Source of the DNA: an uncultured Eubacteriales bacterium
GTDB taxonomy: Bacteria > Bacillota > Clostridia > Oscillospirales > Oscillospiraceae
DNA: 29,833 bases
Direction of reading: 5' to 3'
NCBI GenBank assembly: GCA_900545405.1
Contig: UQYT01000032.1
Location: 1-29,833, forward strand
This document shows positions 1 through 8,172 of this stretch, one piece after another. How positions within the stretch are numbered: the first letter of the stretch is position 1; every line of letters starts with the position of its first letter. Under the pieces are notes generated by a model that saw nothing but the letters and a program-made list of their open reading frames with translations, made no database searches and had not been told where the DNA came from. Position numbers and translations under genes: made by a program.

Positions 1-530
1 CCGATGTCCGTGTTGTTCGGGCAGCCGCCGGAGCAGCCGACGGCCGTGGCGACCTTCATGCCGCCGAAGATGGAGTGATACCTGCTGTCACCCTTCAGCG
101 CAAAGCACTCCGCGCCGCCCTTGCGGGCGCAGTCGAGCCTGCCGCCTATCTCGTTGGGATAGCGGTAGAACCAGCAGCGCACGTCCTGACAGATATTGCC
201 TCCAATGGTGCCGATGCCGCGAACGAGCGGCGTGGCGACGGAGTGCGCCGCCTCGGCGAGGGCGGGGACGGCGGAGGCCACGGCTTCGCTCTCGGTGAGC
301 TCGGCGAGGGTGGTCATGGCGCCGACCTTGAGCTTGCCGTCCTCAACGGCCACGCCCTTGAGCTCCGGGATGTCGCGGAGGGAGACGACCTTTTTCGGAT
401 ATTTGGGCAGGATGTCCTGCTTGAGTTCGCCGAGCAGGTCGCTGCCGCCTGCCATGTATACGGCGCCGTTTTCCATCTCGCCGGAGGCCTCGGCGCAGGT
501 CTGGGGGCGAACATAATCAAATCTCTTCAT
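1..530 (-). CDS. Molybdenum hydroxylase FAD-binding subunit, 3' end cut by window edge
   Basis: This is the third gene of the molybdenum hydroxylase operon; 176 residues are visible. The family carries electrons from the Fe-S subunit through FAD to an acceptor. The N-terminus has the FAD-binding loop AGGSDLL (residues 27-33) and the second glycine motif RGIGTIGGN (104-112). A cysteine-rich stretch follows (C114, C119, C134, C142), resembling the Fe-S insertion known in some 4-hydroxybenzoyl-CoA reductase beta subunits. Instead of the usual C-terminal domain, the reading continues into GCSGGCPNNTDI (165-176). That is the form of the first Fe-S cysteine pair of GltD-type modules, so a fusion is likely (inference). 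The ATG at 530 follows AAGGAG and lies 16 bases after the upstream stop. The substrate is unknown. Confidence 0.85.
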   Translation of the reverse strand, partial: MKRFDYVRPQTCAEASGEMENGAVYMAGGSDLLGELKQDILPKYPKKVVSLRDIPELKGVAVEDGKLKVGAMTTLAELTESEAVASAVPALAEAAHSVATPLVRGIGTIGGNICQDVRCWFYRYPNEIGGRLDCARKGGAECFALKGDSRYHSIFGGMKVATAVGCSGGCPNNTDI

Positions 531-546
531 CTTATTTCTCCTTCCC

Positions 547-2871
547 TCAAATCTTGCCGAGCGCCTTGAGTATCACGTCCGGCGTGGCCGGATAGGTGGC
601 GACCTGGACGCCGATGGCGTTGGAGATGGCCTGCATGGTGGCGCTGGCCGCGGCCGCGCCCGCTATCTCGCCGACGCCCGTGGCCTTGAACTGGAAGGTG
701 TCGAACTGGCTCTCCATGAAGCAGGTCTCGTACTTCGGGAACTCGTTGAAGGGGCGCCACTTGTACTCTATCATGTCGTAGGTCATCGTGCGGCCCGTGC
801 CGGGGTCGATGATGTGCTCCTCGAATGTGGCAGTGTCGAGCGAGGCGGAGCCTATGCCGCCCTGGGCCTGCATCTCGAGGCCGGAGGGGTCGATGACCTG
901 GCCGCAGTCCGTGCCGCCGAGCATGTTGAGAACGTCCACCTTGCCGGTCTCGCGGTCCACCTGGACCTCGAGGAACACGATGAACATGTTCGGCGTCGAG
1001 AAGTTCTCGAGGTGCTGGCCGTAGCCGGTGAGGGTGAGGTCCTGGGGGATGAGCTTCTTCCAGGTGACGAACTTGCCCGGGCGGGCGAGGGTGGCGACGC
1101 CGTACTCGGTGAGGTACATGCTGTCCTCGGCGACCTCGAGGTAGGGCTTTGCGAGCTCGAAGAGCTTGTGCCTGGCGTCCTCGGCGGCGCTGGAGACGGC
1201 GTGGCCGTAGGTGATGGTGCCGCGGGAGCCGCAGAGGCCGAAGCCGGTCGGGTTTATCATCGTGTCTCCCGGGGTTATCTCCACGCGCTCATAGGGCACG
1301 TTCATTATCTCGGCGACCATCTTGACGATGTTGCTGCGCTGGCCCATGCCGGACTCGGTGATGTTGGTCTGCAGCACGATGTGGGCCTTGTCACCGATGA
1401 GGTCGGGCACTACGCGGACATAGGCCTCGGTGTTGTCCTCGCCGATGTCGGCGTTGCCGATTATGCCGCAGCCGACGCCGCGGACAAAGCGACCGTCCTC
1501 GCTCTCCCAGGTGGGCACGCCCCAGCCCTTCCGCTTGTCCTTCCAGCCGAACTTCTCCGCCGCAGCCTCTATGGCCTTGACGTAGTTGACGGAGTGCGCC
1601 TGCCACTGGCGACCGTCGCGCCAGGTGTAGACGTCGCCCTCGCCGACGTAGTTCTTCTTGTAGCACTCGACGGGGTCGAAGCCGCCCGCGCGCATGGTGC
1701 GGCCTATGAGCAGGGAGAGGCAGGAGTTGAGCTCCTGGCCGCCATAGCCGCGGACGATGCCGGCGGGCTGCTTGTTCGTGACGACGAGGTTGGTGTCGAG
1801 GTCCCAGTTGGGGCACTTGCACATGACGAGCTGAGCCTCGCCGATGCCGACGCCTATCTGGCCCTGGGTGGCGTTGCTCAGGCAGCCGGTGTCGACCGTC
1901 CACTCGGCCTTGACGGCCCTGACGACGCCGTCGGCGTCCATGCCTATCTTCGCGTGGACCTGGCTGCCGAGGCGGGTCTCGAAGCAGCACATCTGCTCGG
2001 CCTTGGTCTGGTAGAACTTCACGGGGCGGCCGGTCTTCATGGACAGCACCGCCGCGGAGGAGACGATTGCGACCTGGCTCTGCTTGTTGCCGTAGGAGCC
2101 GCCGACGTTGAAGGTGTGGATGTCCATGTTGCAGTCAGTGATGACGGAGGCGTTGGTGACCTTGCAGATGTAGCCGGACTGCGTGTCGCACCAGACGGTG
2201 AAGTCGCGGCCGCCCTCCCAGCGGACTATGGCTCCGGGGGGCTCCGGAGAGGCCGGGGCGGCCATCTTGGAAAACTCGACCGTGTCCTCGGCTATGTAGG
2301 CGCACTCCTCAAAGCCCTTCTCGGGGTCGCCCTTGACGAGGTGCCAGAACGGGCCGTCCTTCTGGAAGGGCGGATAGCCCGGGGTGACTATGTTGTTCTT
2401 GAACATGTCGGGATAGAGCTGCGGGGCGCCGTCCTTGATGTCCTCGATGCCGCTGGTGACGGCGGGCAGGACCTCATACTCGACCTCGATGAGCTCGATG
2501 GCCTCGTCGGCTATTTCGCGGGTCTCCGCCGCGACGAGGGCGACGGGGTCGCCTACGTAGAGCACCGTCTAGCCCAGGATGGGCTTCATCGGAGGCCAGC
2601 CCATGAGCCAGCTCTGGTCGATGTCCTTGTAGGTCAACACGGCGGCGACGCCGTTGAGCTTTTTGGCCTTCTCAACGTTGATGCTCTTTATCCTCGCGTG
2701 GGCGTGGGGGCTGCGCTTGGCGCGGCCTATGAGCATCCTCGGCAGGGTGAAGTCGTCGAGGAAGGTGCATTTGCCGGTGACTATCTCGCGCGCGTCCTTG
2801 CGCGGGACGTTCACGCGGCCGACGTAGCGGTAGTTTTCCTGGGAATAGTTCTCGTTACCGAAGTGCTTCAT
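547..2871 (-). pseudogene. Molybdopterin-binding subunit of a xanthine dehydrogenase/aldehyde oxidase-type hydroxylase, interrupted by in-frame TAG
   Basis: This is the large catalytic subunit that would bind molybdopterin and hydroxylate an N-heterocycle or aldehyde. The frame runs from ATG 2871 to TGA at 547, 774 codons, normal for the family. A single TAG (2569-2571) stands at codon 101. Before it are the N-terminal (a/b hammerhead) residues ending GWPPMKPILG; straight after it, in the same frame, comes VLYVGDPVALVAAET, the usual continuation. Family motifs survive downstream: GGSYGNKQ (GGxFGxK type), GIVRGYGGQE, SRGTITYG and the catalytic-Glu motif ATGVGE near the C-terminus. The start overlaps the upstream stop as ATGA, so translation is coupled. 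Either the gene is newly inactivated (CAG, AAG or GAG to TAG), the TAG is suppressed, or the base is an error. A GTG at 2565 could restart a truncated product. Confidence 0.85.
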
Positions 2872-3395
2872 CTTCTGCCCTCCCATTTCTCGTCGAGCTC
2901 CACGCCGCGGCCCGCGACGGAGGCTATGGCCTCAAAGACGTGGTATTGGCTTATGCAGCGGCAGTAGTTGCCGGAGAGCGCGTCGCGCACCTCCTCCTCG
3001 CTGGGGTTCGGGTTCTTGTCCAGCAGCGCCGTGGCCGTCATGATGATGCCCGGCGTGCAGAAGCCGCACTGGAAGGCGTTGTAGTCAAGGAACGCCTGCT
3101 GGACCTTGGAGAGCTCGCCCGTCTCGGGGTCGGCGAGGCCCTCGAGGGTGGTTATCTGCGCCCCGTCGCAGTCGGCGGTGAGCAGCATGCACGAGGGCAC
3201 GGCGTCGCCGTCCTTGATAACGGTGCAGCAGCCGCAGGCGCCCTCGTCGCAGGCGCGCTTTGCGCCGGTGAGGCCCAGCCTGTCGCGCAGCGTCTCCAGC
3301 AGCGTCTCGCTGTACGGCACCTGGCCGAAGGCGTCGCCCATCGAGAACACGCGCTTCACGCCGTTGACCGTCAATGTGGTGGTTTCCACGCCCAT
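2868..3395 (-). CDS. Molybdenum hydroxylase [2Fe-2S] iron-sulfur subunit
   Basis: This is the small electron-transfer subunit (175 residues), first gene of the operon. The plant-type [2Fe-2S] motif is C49, C54, C57 and C69 (CDEGACGCC then SC). The second, all-helical [2Fe-2S] domain has C110 and C113 in CGFCTPG and C145/C147 in YCRC. All eight expected ligands are present and the length is typical. The ATG at 3395 is preceded by AGGAGG with good spacing. An in-frame start further upstream (3488) would add about 31 residues that look unlike the family, so it was not used. The stop overlaps the start of the molybdopterin subunit gene. The protein would pass electrons from the molybdenum site to the FAD subunit in the cytoplasm. 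Confidence 0.93.
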   Translation of the reverse strand: MGVETTTLTVNGVKRVFSMGDAFGQVPYSETLLETLRDRLGLTGAKRACDEGACGCCTVIKDGDAVPSCMLLTADCDGAQITTLEGLADPETGELSKVQQAFLDYNAFQCGFCTPGIIMTATALLDKNPNPSEEEVRDALSGNYCRCISQYHVFEAIASVAGRGVELDEKWEGRR

Positions 3396-3424
3396 TTGTA
3401 TTCCTCCTTGCTTTTTAAAGGCCC

Positions 3425-3443
3425 GGGCGGATGCCCTCCGCCC
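3425..3443 (-). other. Leader hairpin ahead of molybdenum hydroxylase operon
   Basis: A perfect 7-bp inverted repeat (GGGCGGA / TCCGCCC, 5-base loop) lies about 15 bases upstream of the ribosome binding site of the [2Fe-2S] subunit gene. It could affect translation or mRNA stability. I could not fit the leader to the molybdenum-cofactor riboswitch, so no regulatory class is claimed. Confidence 0.35.
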
Positions 3444-3550
3444 TCCTGAGGCCATGATAAGGCAGCGGAACTTTCCCTTTAACGGCATATGTAGCCCAGA
3501 CTATATTAAAAGTTTTTTGACGATGTCCCGTATATTTCCGGTTCACGGCA

Positions 3551-3582
3551 CAAAAAACCCCGCCGGAGCTTATCCGGCGGGG
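3551..3582 (-). terminator. Rho-independent terminator of the GH42 gene
   Basis: A 9-bp GC stem (CCCCGCCGG / CCGGCGGGG, 7-base loop) is followed on the minus strand by TTTTTTG. It lies just after the GH42 stop codon and separates that transcript from the molybdenum hydroxylase operon, which therefore needs its own promoter in about 3445-3550. I did not find a convincing -35/-10 pair there. Confidence 0.9.
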
Positions 3583-3604
3583 CTTGGCGAATATTCTGTT
3601 GGCG

Positions 3605-5542
3605 TCAGATGGGAATGACTTCCACCCCGAAGGGCCCGAGCTCCCGGCCCAGGGCGGTCACGGGGCGGGCGTTGTGGTTCATCAAAATGCGAACGCGGCG
3701 CTCGCTCTCTCCCCTCACGGCACACTCCACGCCCTCGGGCAGCTCCAGGCGCTCGAGCACGGCACGGCTCATCAGTTCGCCGAAGAGCGTGTCCAGCACT
3801 GCGGCGTCGGGGACGGCGCCGAGGTAATATGCCGCGCCGAGGCCGTAGTCGCAGCGGGTCACGGCGGCGTACGGGCGGTAAAACTCGTCGTCGTAGTGCC
3901 AGAGCACGTGCGCGCCCTCGGGGACTATCATGTCCCGGAACACCCCGGCCGTGCCGCGGCCGCTCTCGCCCGCGAGGGGGACGGCGTCCGGCTCCTGCAG
4001 GCTCTCGGTCTCGACGACGCACAGGCCCAGCATGTCCGTGAGGTCCACGGGAAGGCACTTGCCGAAGACGAGGTTGTTGTCGCAGTCCTTCACGGCGGTG
4101 CGGAAGGTCACGAGCGCTACGCCGCCGGAGGCGACATAGGCCTTCAGCCGCGCGGTGAAGTCCGGGTCGGTAACGGCCATGTTGGGGACGATGACCAGCT
4201 TGTAGCCCGAAAAGTCCCTCGAGGCAGGGATGACGTCCACGCCAACGCCGCTGCGGTGGAGGATGCCGTGCAGGCGCTTCATCTCCCGCTCCGGCTCCAG
4301 CAGCAGGCTCTGGCGCTGGATGCGGAAGGAGGCGAGGGAGTCGTAATCATATATTATCGCCGCCTCGGCCCTCACGGGCGCGGAGAGGGCGGCCTCGAAC
4401 TGCTTCACCTCGGAGAAGAAGCTCTGCGCCTCGAAAAAGCGGCGGCGCGGGACGTTGTCCGGGTCCAGCAGGCCGCAGCAGAACTGCTCCGCCCCCTTGG
4501 CCGCGCCGCGGTATCGGAAATACAGCAGCCCGTCGCAGCCGTGGGCCATGGCCTGCCAGCTCCAGAGCTTTGCCTGGCCCGGGCGGGGAAGGCAGCCCGT
4601 AATGTCGTGGCCCTGCGCGCCCATGATGGCCTCTGTTATCCAGAAGTTTTCGCCCTTGAGGCCGCGGATGTAGTCGAGGCCGAAGGCTATCTCCTCCGGC
4701 GGCAGAGGCTCCCTCTGCCCGCCCCAGACGGGGTAGTTGTTGTAGGCCGCCTTGTCCAGCAGCGCCGAGACGGCGGCGTAGTCCACGCTCTTGGTGAGGC
4801 CCCCGCCGGGGAAGTCGTGGATGATACAGGCCTCCGGGATGATGCGGCGGAGGATTTCGCACTGCTCCTCGGCGAAGGCGCGGATGTTCTCTCCGCAAAA
4901 GCGCTCCCAGTCGAGCCTCAGCGCGGGGTTTTGGGCGGCAATGGTCGGCGCGGGCATGGGTATCTCGTCGAAGGAGTTGTACTCCTGGCTCCAGAAGGCC
5001 GTGCCGTAGGCGCTGTTGAGCGCCGAGACGTCGCCGCCGAATTTGCGTGAGAGCCAGCCCTGGAATTTGCGTCGGCAGCGGGGACACCAGCACTTGTCGC
5101 TGCCCTCGTGGCCGAGCTCGTTGTCTATCTGCCAGGCGACGATGTTTCGCTCGCCGCGGTAGTGCTCGGCGAGGGCGGTGACTATGGCGCGGCAGCGCTC
5201 GAGATAAGGCTCGCTGCTGTAACAGGCCACATGCCGCCCGCCGTAGGCCCTAGGCACGCCGGTCTCGGACTGCGAGAGGATGTCCGGGTGAGCGTGCGCC
5301 AGCCACGCGGGCGGGGCGGCGGTGGGCGTGCCGAAGATGACGGAGAGTCCCCTCTTCCCCGCCGCGGCTATGACGCGGTCGAAGAAAGAGAAGTCGAATT
5401 TCCCCTCCTGCGGCTCCATGAGGTGCCAGGCGAACTCGCCTATGCGTATCACATTGCAGCCGAGCTCCACCATGCGGTCCAGGTCCTCATCCAGCATCCC
5501 GGGCTCCCACTGCTCGGGATAGTAGTCCACGCCAACGTACAT
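3605..5542 (-). CDS. GH42 family beta-galactosidase
   Basis: A 645-residue cytoplasmic glycoside hydrolase, normal length for family GH42, that cleaves terminal beta-galactosides from oligosaccharides. The N-terminal TIM barrel begins with the typical GVDYYPEQW. The acid/base Glu is E142 in IDNELGH and the nucleophile is E304 in FWITEAIMG. The zinc cysteine cluster of the family is complete (C107, C151, C153, C156 in CWCPRC). A trimerisation-like middle domain (about 400-600) and a small C-terminal beta domain ending GVEVIPI follow. There is no signal peptide. The ATG at 5542 is preceded by AGGAGG; the longer in-frame ORF start at 5623 was rejected. The gene is monocistronic with its own promoter and terminator. 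The substrate within the GH42 range cannot be fixed from sequence. Confidence 0.95.
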   Translation of the reverse strand: MYVGVDYYPEQWEPGMLDEDLDRMVELGCNVIRIGEFAWHLMEPQEGKFDFSFFDRVIAAAGKRGLSVIFGTPTAAPPAWLAHAHPDILSQSETGVPRAYGGRHVACYSSEPYLERCRAIVTALAEHYRGERNIVAWQIDNELGHEGSDKCWCPRCRRKFQGWLSRKFGGDVSALNSAYGTAFWSQEYNSFDEIPMPAPTIAAQNPALRLDWERFCGENIRAFAEEQCEILRRIIPEACIIHDFPGGGLTKSVDYAAVSALLDKAAYNNYPVWGGQREPLPPEEIAFGLDYIRGLKGENFWITEAIMGAQGHDITGCLPRPGQAKLWSWQAMAHGCDGLLYFRYRGAAKGAEQFCCGLLDPDNVPRRRFFEAQSFFSEVKQFEAALSAPVRAEAAIIYDYDSLASFRIQRQSLLLEPEREMKRLHGILHRSGVGVDVIPASRDFSGYKLVIVPNMAVTDPDFTARLKAYVASGGVALVTFRTAVKDCDNNLVFGKCLPVDLTDMLGLCVVETESLQEPDAVPLAGESGRGTAGVFRDMIVPEGAHVLWHYDDEFYRPYAAVTRCDYGLGAAYYLGAVPDAAVLDTLFGELMSRAVLERLELPEGVECAVRGESERRVRILMNHNARPVTALGRELGPFGVEVIPI

Positions 5543-5565
5543 GGCTCCCGCCTCCTTTTGCCCAC

Positions 5566-5594
5566 ATGATATCAACTCCCGCCCTCCCTGTCCA
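5566..5594 (-). promoter_or_regulatory. Probable sigma-A promoter of the GH42 gene
   Basis: On the minus strand TGGACA (5589-5594) and TATCAT (5566-5571) are separated by 17 bases. They lie about 25 bases upstream of the GH42 start codon and downstream of the terminator at 5604-5638. Confidence 0.6.
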
Positions 5595-5603
5595 GCGCAA
5601 GGC

Positions 5604-5638
5604 GCAAAAAACCGGCCCCGCAATCACGGAGCCGGTTT
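5604..5638 (-). terminator. Terminator closing the ars operon and gene remnant
   Basis: An inverted repeat AAACCGGC / GCCGGTTT, with further pairing towards the loop, is followed on the minus strand by TTTTTTGCGCC. It lies 9 bases after the stop of the gene remnant at 5647, supporting that stop as the natural end of the old gene. Confidence 0.8.
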
Positions 5639-5646
5639 GCAGATGT

Positions 5647-5974
5647 TCAGTCCTCGACCTGCGTCGGGTAAGCTATGGCCCCCGTTCCTATGCCGCTCAT
5701 CACTGTGATGTGTGTGCAGGTCTATGAGCCCGGGCAGCATGGCGCCGGAGAAGTTCATAATCTACTTGCAGTCGCTGCCCGCAAGGAAGTCGATTCCCTT
5801 GAGGTGCTTCATGCGGAAGAAGAAGTAGTAGACAAGGTGCTGCTCGTACAGTGCCATATCCCCGATATACTCAGCAGGTGGTATGTTGACGAACTTAGTT
5901 ATGCACAACTCCACCGCGTCCGGCAAGCCGCACGAGGGCATATCTTCCGAGCGCCCGGTATCTACCCGCGCTAT
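5647..5974 (-). pseudogene. Decayed C-terminal fragment of an unrecognised gene
   Basis: Downstream of arsC the minus strand reads as about 108 residues of convincing protein, starting IARVDTGRSEDMPSCGLPDA and continuing through YYFFFRMKHLKGIDFLAGSD. It is broken twice. An in-frame TAG lies about two thirds along, after LAGSDCK. Then there is a one-base shift in a CACACACA run, after which the frame ending HITVMSGIGTGAIAYPTQVED reaches TGA at 5647. A terminator follows directly. The upstream part of the gene is missing: the readable frame starts at the arsC stop, so the arsC end may mark a deletion or insertion joint. I do not recognise the family. It is probably inactive. Confidence 0.6.
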
Positions 5975-6390
5975 TGCGCATCCAGTTCCCCGCCGAGCAG
6001 CCGCGCTCTCAGTGAGAGCACACGCTGATGTATGGCCGCTATTGTCTCGCGGAAGGCCGCGTCTCCCCTGTCCGTCGGGTCCTCCAGGCCCCAGTCCTCG
6101 CGGTGACGGCAGGGCAGGTGCGGACAGTTCACGTTGCAGCCCATGGTCACCACGATGTCCACCGGCGGCAGCTCGGTTATGAGCTTGCTGCGCTGCGTGA
6201 GTTCCATGTCCACGCCGTAGAGCTCACGCATGAGCCGCACCGCGTCCTGATTTATGCGCGGCACCGTCTCCGTCCCGCCGGAGCAGCTCTCGAAGGCGTC
6301 AGCCGCCAGGAGCTTCCCCAGCGCCTCGGCTATCTGGCTCCGGCAGGAGTTGTGCACGCAGACAAAGGCCACCCTGGGGCGGCGGCTCAT
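5971..6390 (-). CDS. arsC: Arsenate reductase, low-molecular-weight phosphatase type
   Basis: A 139-residue protein that reduces arsenate to arsenite so that it can be exported. It has the P-loop CVHNSCR (C11 nucleophile, C16, R17). The catalytic Asp is D104 in EDPTD, as in tyrosine-phosphatase-like ArsC. Redox cysteines lie in GCNVNCPHLPC (C85, C89, C94). The start overlaps the stop of the upstream thiol-protein gene as ATGA, so the two are translationally coupled. It is the last intact gene of the ars operon. It ends in TAG, followed two codons later by a second TAG, so this TAG looks like a true stop. Confidence 0.93.
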   Translation of the reverse strand: MSRRPRVAFVCVHNSCRSQIAEALGKLLAADAFESCSGGTETVPRINQDAVRLMRELYGVDMELTQRSKLITELPPVDIVVTMGCNVNCPHLPCRHREDWGLEDPTDRGDAAFRETIAAIHQRVLSLRARLLGGELDAQ

Positions 6391-6737
6391 TCCACTCCCC
6401 TGGCCTTGGCTATCACGGCGCGGGCCTCGTCCTTGGTCAGCGCCTTGCCGTAGGACACCACCTTGCAGTCCACGACGAGGGCCGGAGTGCTCATGACGCC
6501 GTAGGCCGCGATCTTGGCAAAGTCCGTGACGTGTTCAACCTCGTCCGCCATGCCGAGCTCCGAGAGAGCTTCCTTTGCGGCGGCGTCCAGCGCGCGGCAC
6601 TTTGCGCAGCCGGTGCCCAGCACCTTGACGCCCGGGGCCGCCTTTTCGCTCTCCGCGCGCGCCATGTCCTCGCTGGTGCAGCTTCCCGAGCAGCAGCAGC
6701 CGCCCTGCTCATCCTTTTTCTTGCCGAAAAGACCCAT
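6387..6737 (-). CDS. Thioredoxin-like CxxC protein of the ars operon
   Basis: A 116-residue thioredoxin-fold protein of the small redox-active-disulfide type often found beside ArsP-like permeases. A cysteine-rich N-terminus (CCCSGSC, residues 14-20) could bind metal or metalloid. The domain then starts VKVLGTGCAKC with the active pair C44/C47 and has the cis-proline motif STPALVVD. AGGAGG precedes the ATG at 6737; the stop overlaps arsC. By context it may reduce ArsC or hand thiol-bound arsenite to the permease (inference). It is not a classical thioredoxin because WCGPC is absent. Confidence 0.85.
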   Translation of the reverse strand: MGLFGKKKDEQGGCCCSGSCTSEDMARAESEKAAPGVKVLGTGCAKCRALDAAAKEALSELGMADEVEHVTDFAKIAAYGVMSTPALVVDCKVVSYGKALTKDEARAVIAKARGVE

Positions 6738-6764
6738 GATAGATTCCTCCTGTATTGATTGTTT

Positions 6765-7766
6765 TTATATTAAAATGCCCTGGAATGCGTTGAAGAGATA
6801 TCCCACGGCTATTATGCCCGCCACGCAGACGGCGATGAACAGCCCCAGCAGCTTCGGCTTTACCGCCTTGCGCAGCATGATGAGCGAGGGCAGCGACAGC
6901 GTCGTCACCGCCATCATGAATGCCAGCACCGTGCCGAGCTGCGCGCCCTTTGCGAGCAGAGCCTCAGCGACGGGTATCGTGCCGAAGATGTCCGCGTACA
7001 TCGGCACGCCGACTATAGTGGCCAGCACGACGCCGAAGGGGTTGTCGCTACCGAGCACCGTCTCGATCCAGCTCTGGGGTATCCAGTTGTGGATGACCGC
7101 GCCGATGCCGACGCCGACGAGGATATAGGGAAAAACCTTTTTGAAGGTGCCGAGCATCTGCTCCTTGGCGTACTGCGCCCGCTCTCTGGGCGTCAGGCTC
7201 GGCGAGTCTATGTCCGCGCCCGTGGCCGAGAGGACGAAGCCTTCGACGTACTTTTCCATGTGCAGCCGCTCGATGACCGTGCCGCCTATGACCGCGATTA
7301 CCAGCCCGAGCAGCACGTACACAGCCGCGACCTTTGCGCCGAAGATGCTCATCAGCAGCACCAGACTGCCGAGATCCACCATCGGCGACGAGATGAGGAA
7401 CGAGAACGTCACGCCCAGGGGCAGTCCCGCGCTGGTGAAGCCGATGAACAGCGGTATAGACGAGCAGGAGCAAAACGGCGTTACCGTCCCGAGCAGCGCC
7501 GAGATGATGTTCGCCCAGATGCCGCGGAAGCGCCCGAGTATCTTGCGGCTGCGCTCCGGCGGAAAGTAGCTCTGTATGTAGGAGATGATGAAGATAAGCA
7601 CGCAGAGCAGCACGCATATTTTCACCACGTCGTAGAGGAAAAACTGCACGCTGCCGCCGACGCGCCCGTCCACGTCCAGCCCCAGCGCCTCAAGTCCCGC
7701 ACCGATAAGCCCGTTGAGCCACTTCATGCCGAGCAGCTGATCCTGTATGAAGGTCCACACACCCAT
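6765..7766 (-). CDS. ArsP/YraQ-family permease (organoarsenical or arsenite exporter)
   Basis: A 333-residue membrane protein with about eight hydrophobic segments. The family hallmark TPFCSCSSIPLFIGF is present, and a second conserved loop VPMYADIFGTIPV. ArsP members export trivalent methylarsenicals; others handle different metalloids, so the exact substrate is open. I place the start at ATG 7766 (GVWTFIQDQLLG), preceded by GCGGGGCG. The open frame extends upstream to an ATG at 7829, but that extension would run across the operator at 7788-7809 and would have no ribosome binding site. It follows arsR and precedes the thiol protein by 27 bases. Confidence 0.9.
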   Translation of the reverse strand: MGVWTFIQDQLLGMKWLNGLIGAGLEALGLDVDGRVGGSVQFFLYDVVKICVLLCVLIFIISYIQSYFPPERSRKILGRFRGIWANIISALLGTVTPFCSCSSIPLFIGFTSAGLPLGVTFSFLISSPMVDLGSLVLLMSIFGAKVAAVYVLLGLVIAVIGGTVIERLHMEKYVEGFVLSATGADIDSPSLTPRERAQYAKEQMLGTFKKVFPYILVGVGIGAVIHNWIPQSWIETVLGSDNPFGVVLATIVGVPMYADIFGTIPVAEALLAKGAQLGTVLAFMMAVTTLSLPSLIMLRKAVKPKLLGLFIAVCVAGIIAVGYLFNAFQGILI

Positions 7767-7787
7767 GTGTCGCCCCGCTTTCCAAGT

Positions 7788-7809
7788 TATATCAAGAATT
7801 TTTGATGTG
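7788..7809. promoter_or_regulatory. Second ArsR operator, in front of the permease
   Basis: The site reads tatatcaag-aatt-tttgatgtg. Its right half is identical to the arsR operator at 8173-8194 and its left half is degenerate. It lies between arsR and the permease, about 20 bases upstream of the permease start, suggesting a second ArsR-controlled entry point for transcription. Confidence 0.7.
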
Positions 7810-7822
7810 TTCTGCCAAGCAA

Positions 7823-7846
7823 ACGCCATTCCCGCGGGAATGGCGT
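7823..7846 (-). terminator. 24-bp perfect palindrome after arsR
   Basis: ACGCCATTCCCG / CGGGAATGGCGT is a perfect palindrome one base beyond the arsR TAG. On the minus strand it is followed by TTTGCTT, a weak U tract, so it probably attenuates rather than blocks read-through into the permease gene. Confidence 0.65.
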
Positions 7847-7847
7847 G

Positions 7848-8162
7848 CTATTTTCCGCAGCAGCAGCAAGTATCCTGCTCCGCCGTGGGGGTGGTGAGCG
7901 CTTTCAGCAGCTCCACCGCGCGCTCGCGGCCCTCTGGGCTGAGGCTGTAGTGGGTCCACTTCCCCTCCTGACGGCTGACCACGAGGCCGGAGTCGCAGAG
8001 TATCTTCATGTGGTAGGAGAGGCCGGACTGCGTCAGGTCCATGGGCTCCAGCAGCACGCAGGCGCACTTTTCGCCGCTCCTGAGCTGCTCGAGTATCGCC
8101 AGCCGCTTCGGGTCGCACAGCGCCTTGAACACCCTCGCCTGCTCCTGATACGTCCCGTCCAC
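7848..8162 (-). CDS. arsR: ArsR/SmtB-family arsenic-responsive repressor
   Basis: A 104-residue winged-helix repressor. The helix-turn-helix spans about 32-58, with the arsenite-sensing cysteine pair C33/C35 at its start (EKCACVL, the ELCVCDL-type motif). DNA-contact residues follow in QSGLSYHMKIL. An unusual C-terminal run CCCCGK may add a metalloid site. The start is GTG at 8162 with GAGGTGAG ahead. It has a strong promoter whose start region is covered by a perfect operator, so autorepression relieved by arsenite or antimonite is expected. It ends in TAG and is followed at once by a hairpin. Confidence 0.93.
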   Translation of the reverse strand: MDGTYQEQARVFKALCDPKRLAILEQLRSGEKCACVLLEPMDLTQSGLSYHMKILCDSGLVVSRQEGKWTHYSLSPEGRERAVELLKALTTPTAEQDTCCCCGK

Positions 8163-8172
8163 GCTCTCACCT

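Noticed and set aside
814..2967. Long plus-strand open frame of about 717 codons
   Set aside because: It is antisense to the molybdopterin-subunit gene and reads as low-complexity Ala/Val/Leu/Gly sequence, typical of a shadow frame in GC-rich DNA.
3396..3550. Molybdenum-cofactor riboswitch ahead of the molybdenum hydroxylase operon
   Set aside because: Only one short GC hairpin is clear; the conserved core of that riboswitch could not be found by eye.
7767..7829. Longer permease N-terminus starting at 7829
   Set aside because: It would be translated through the second ArsR operator and has no ribosome binding site; the start at 7766 has one and fits the family.
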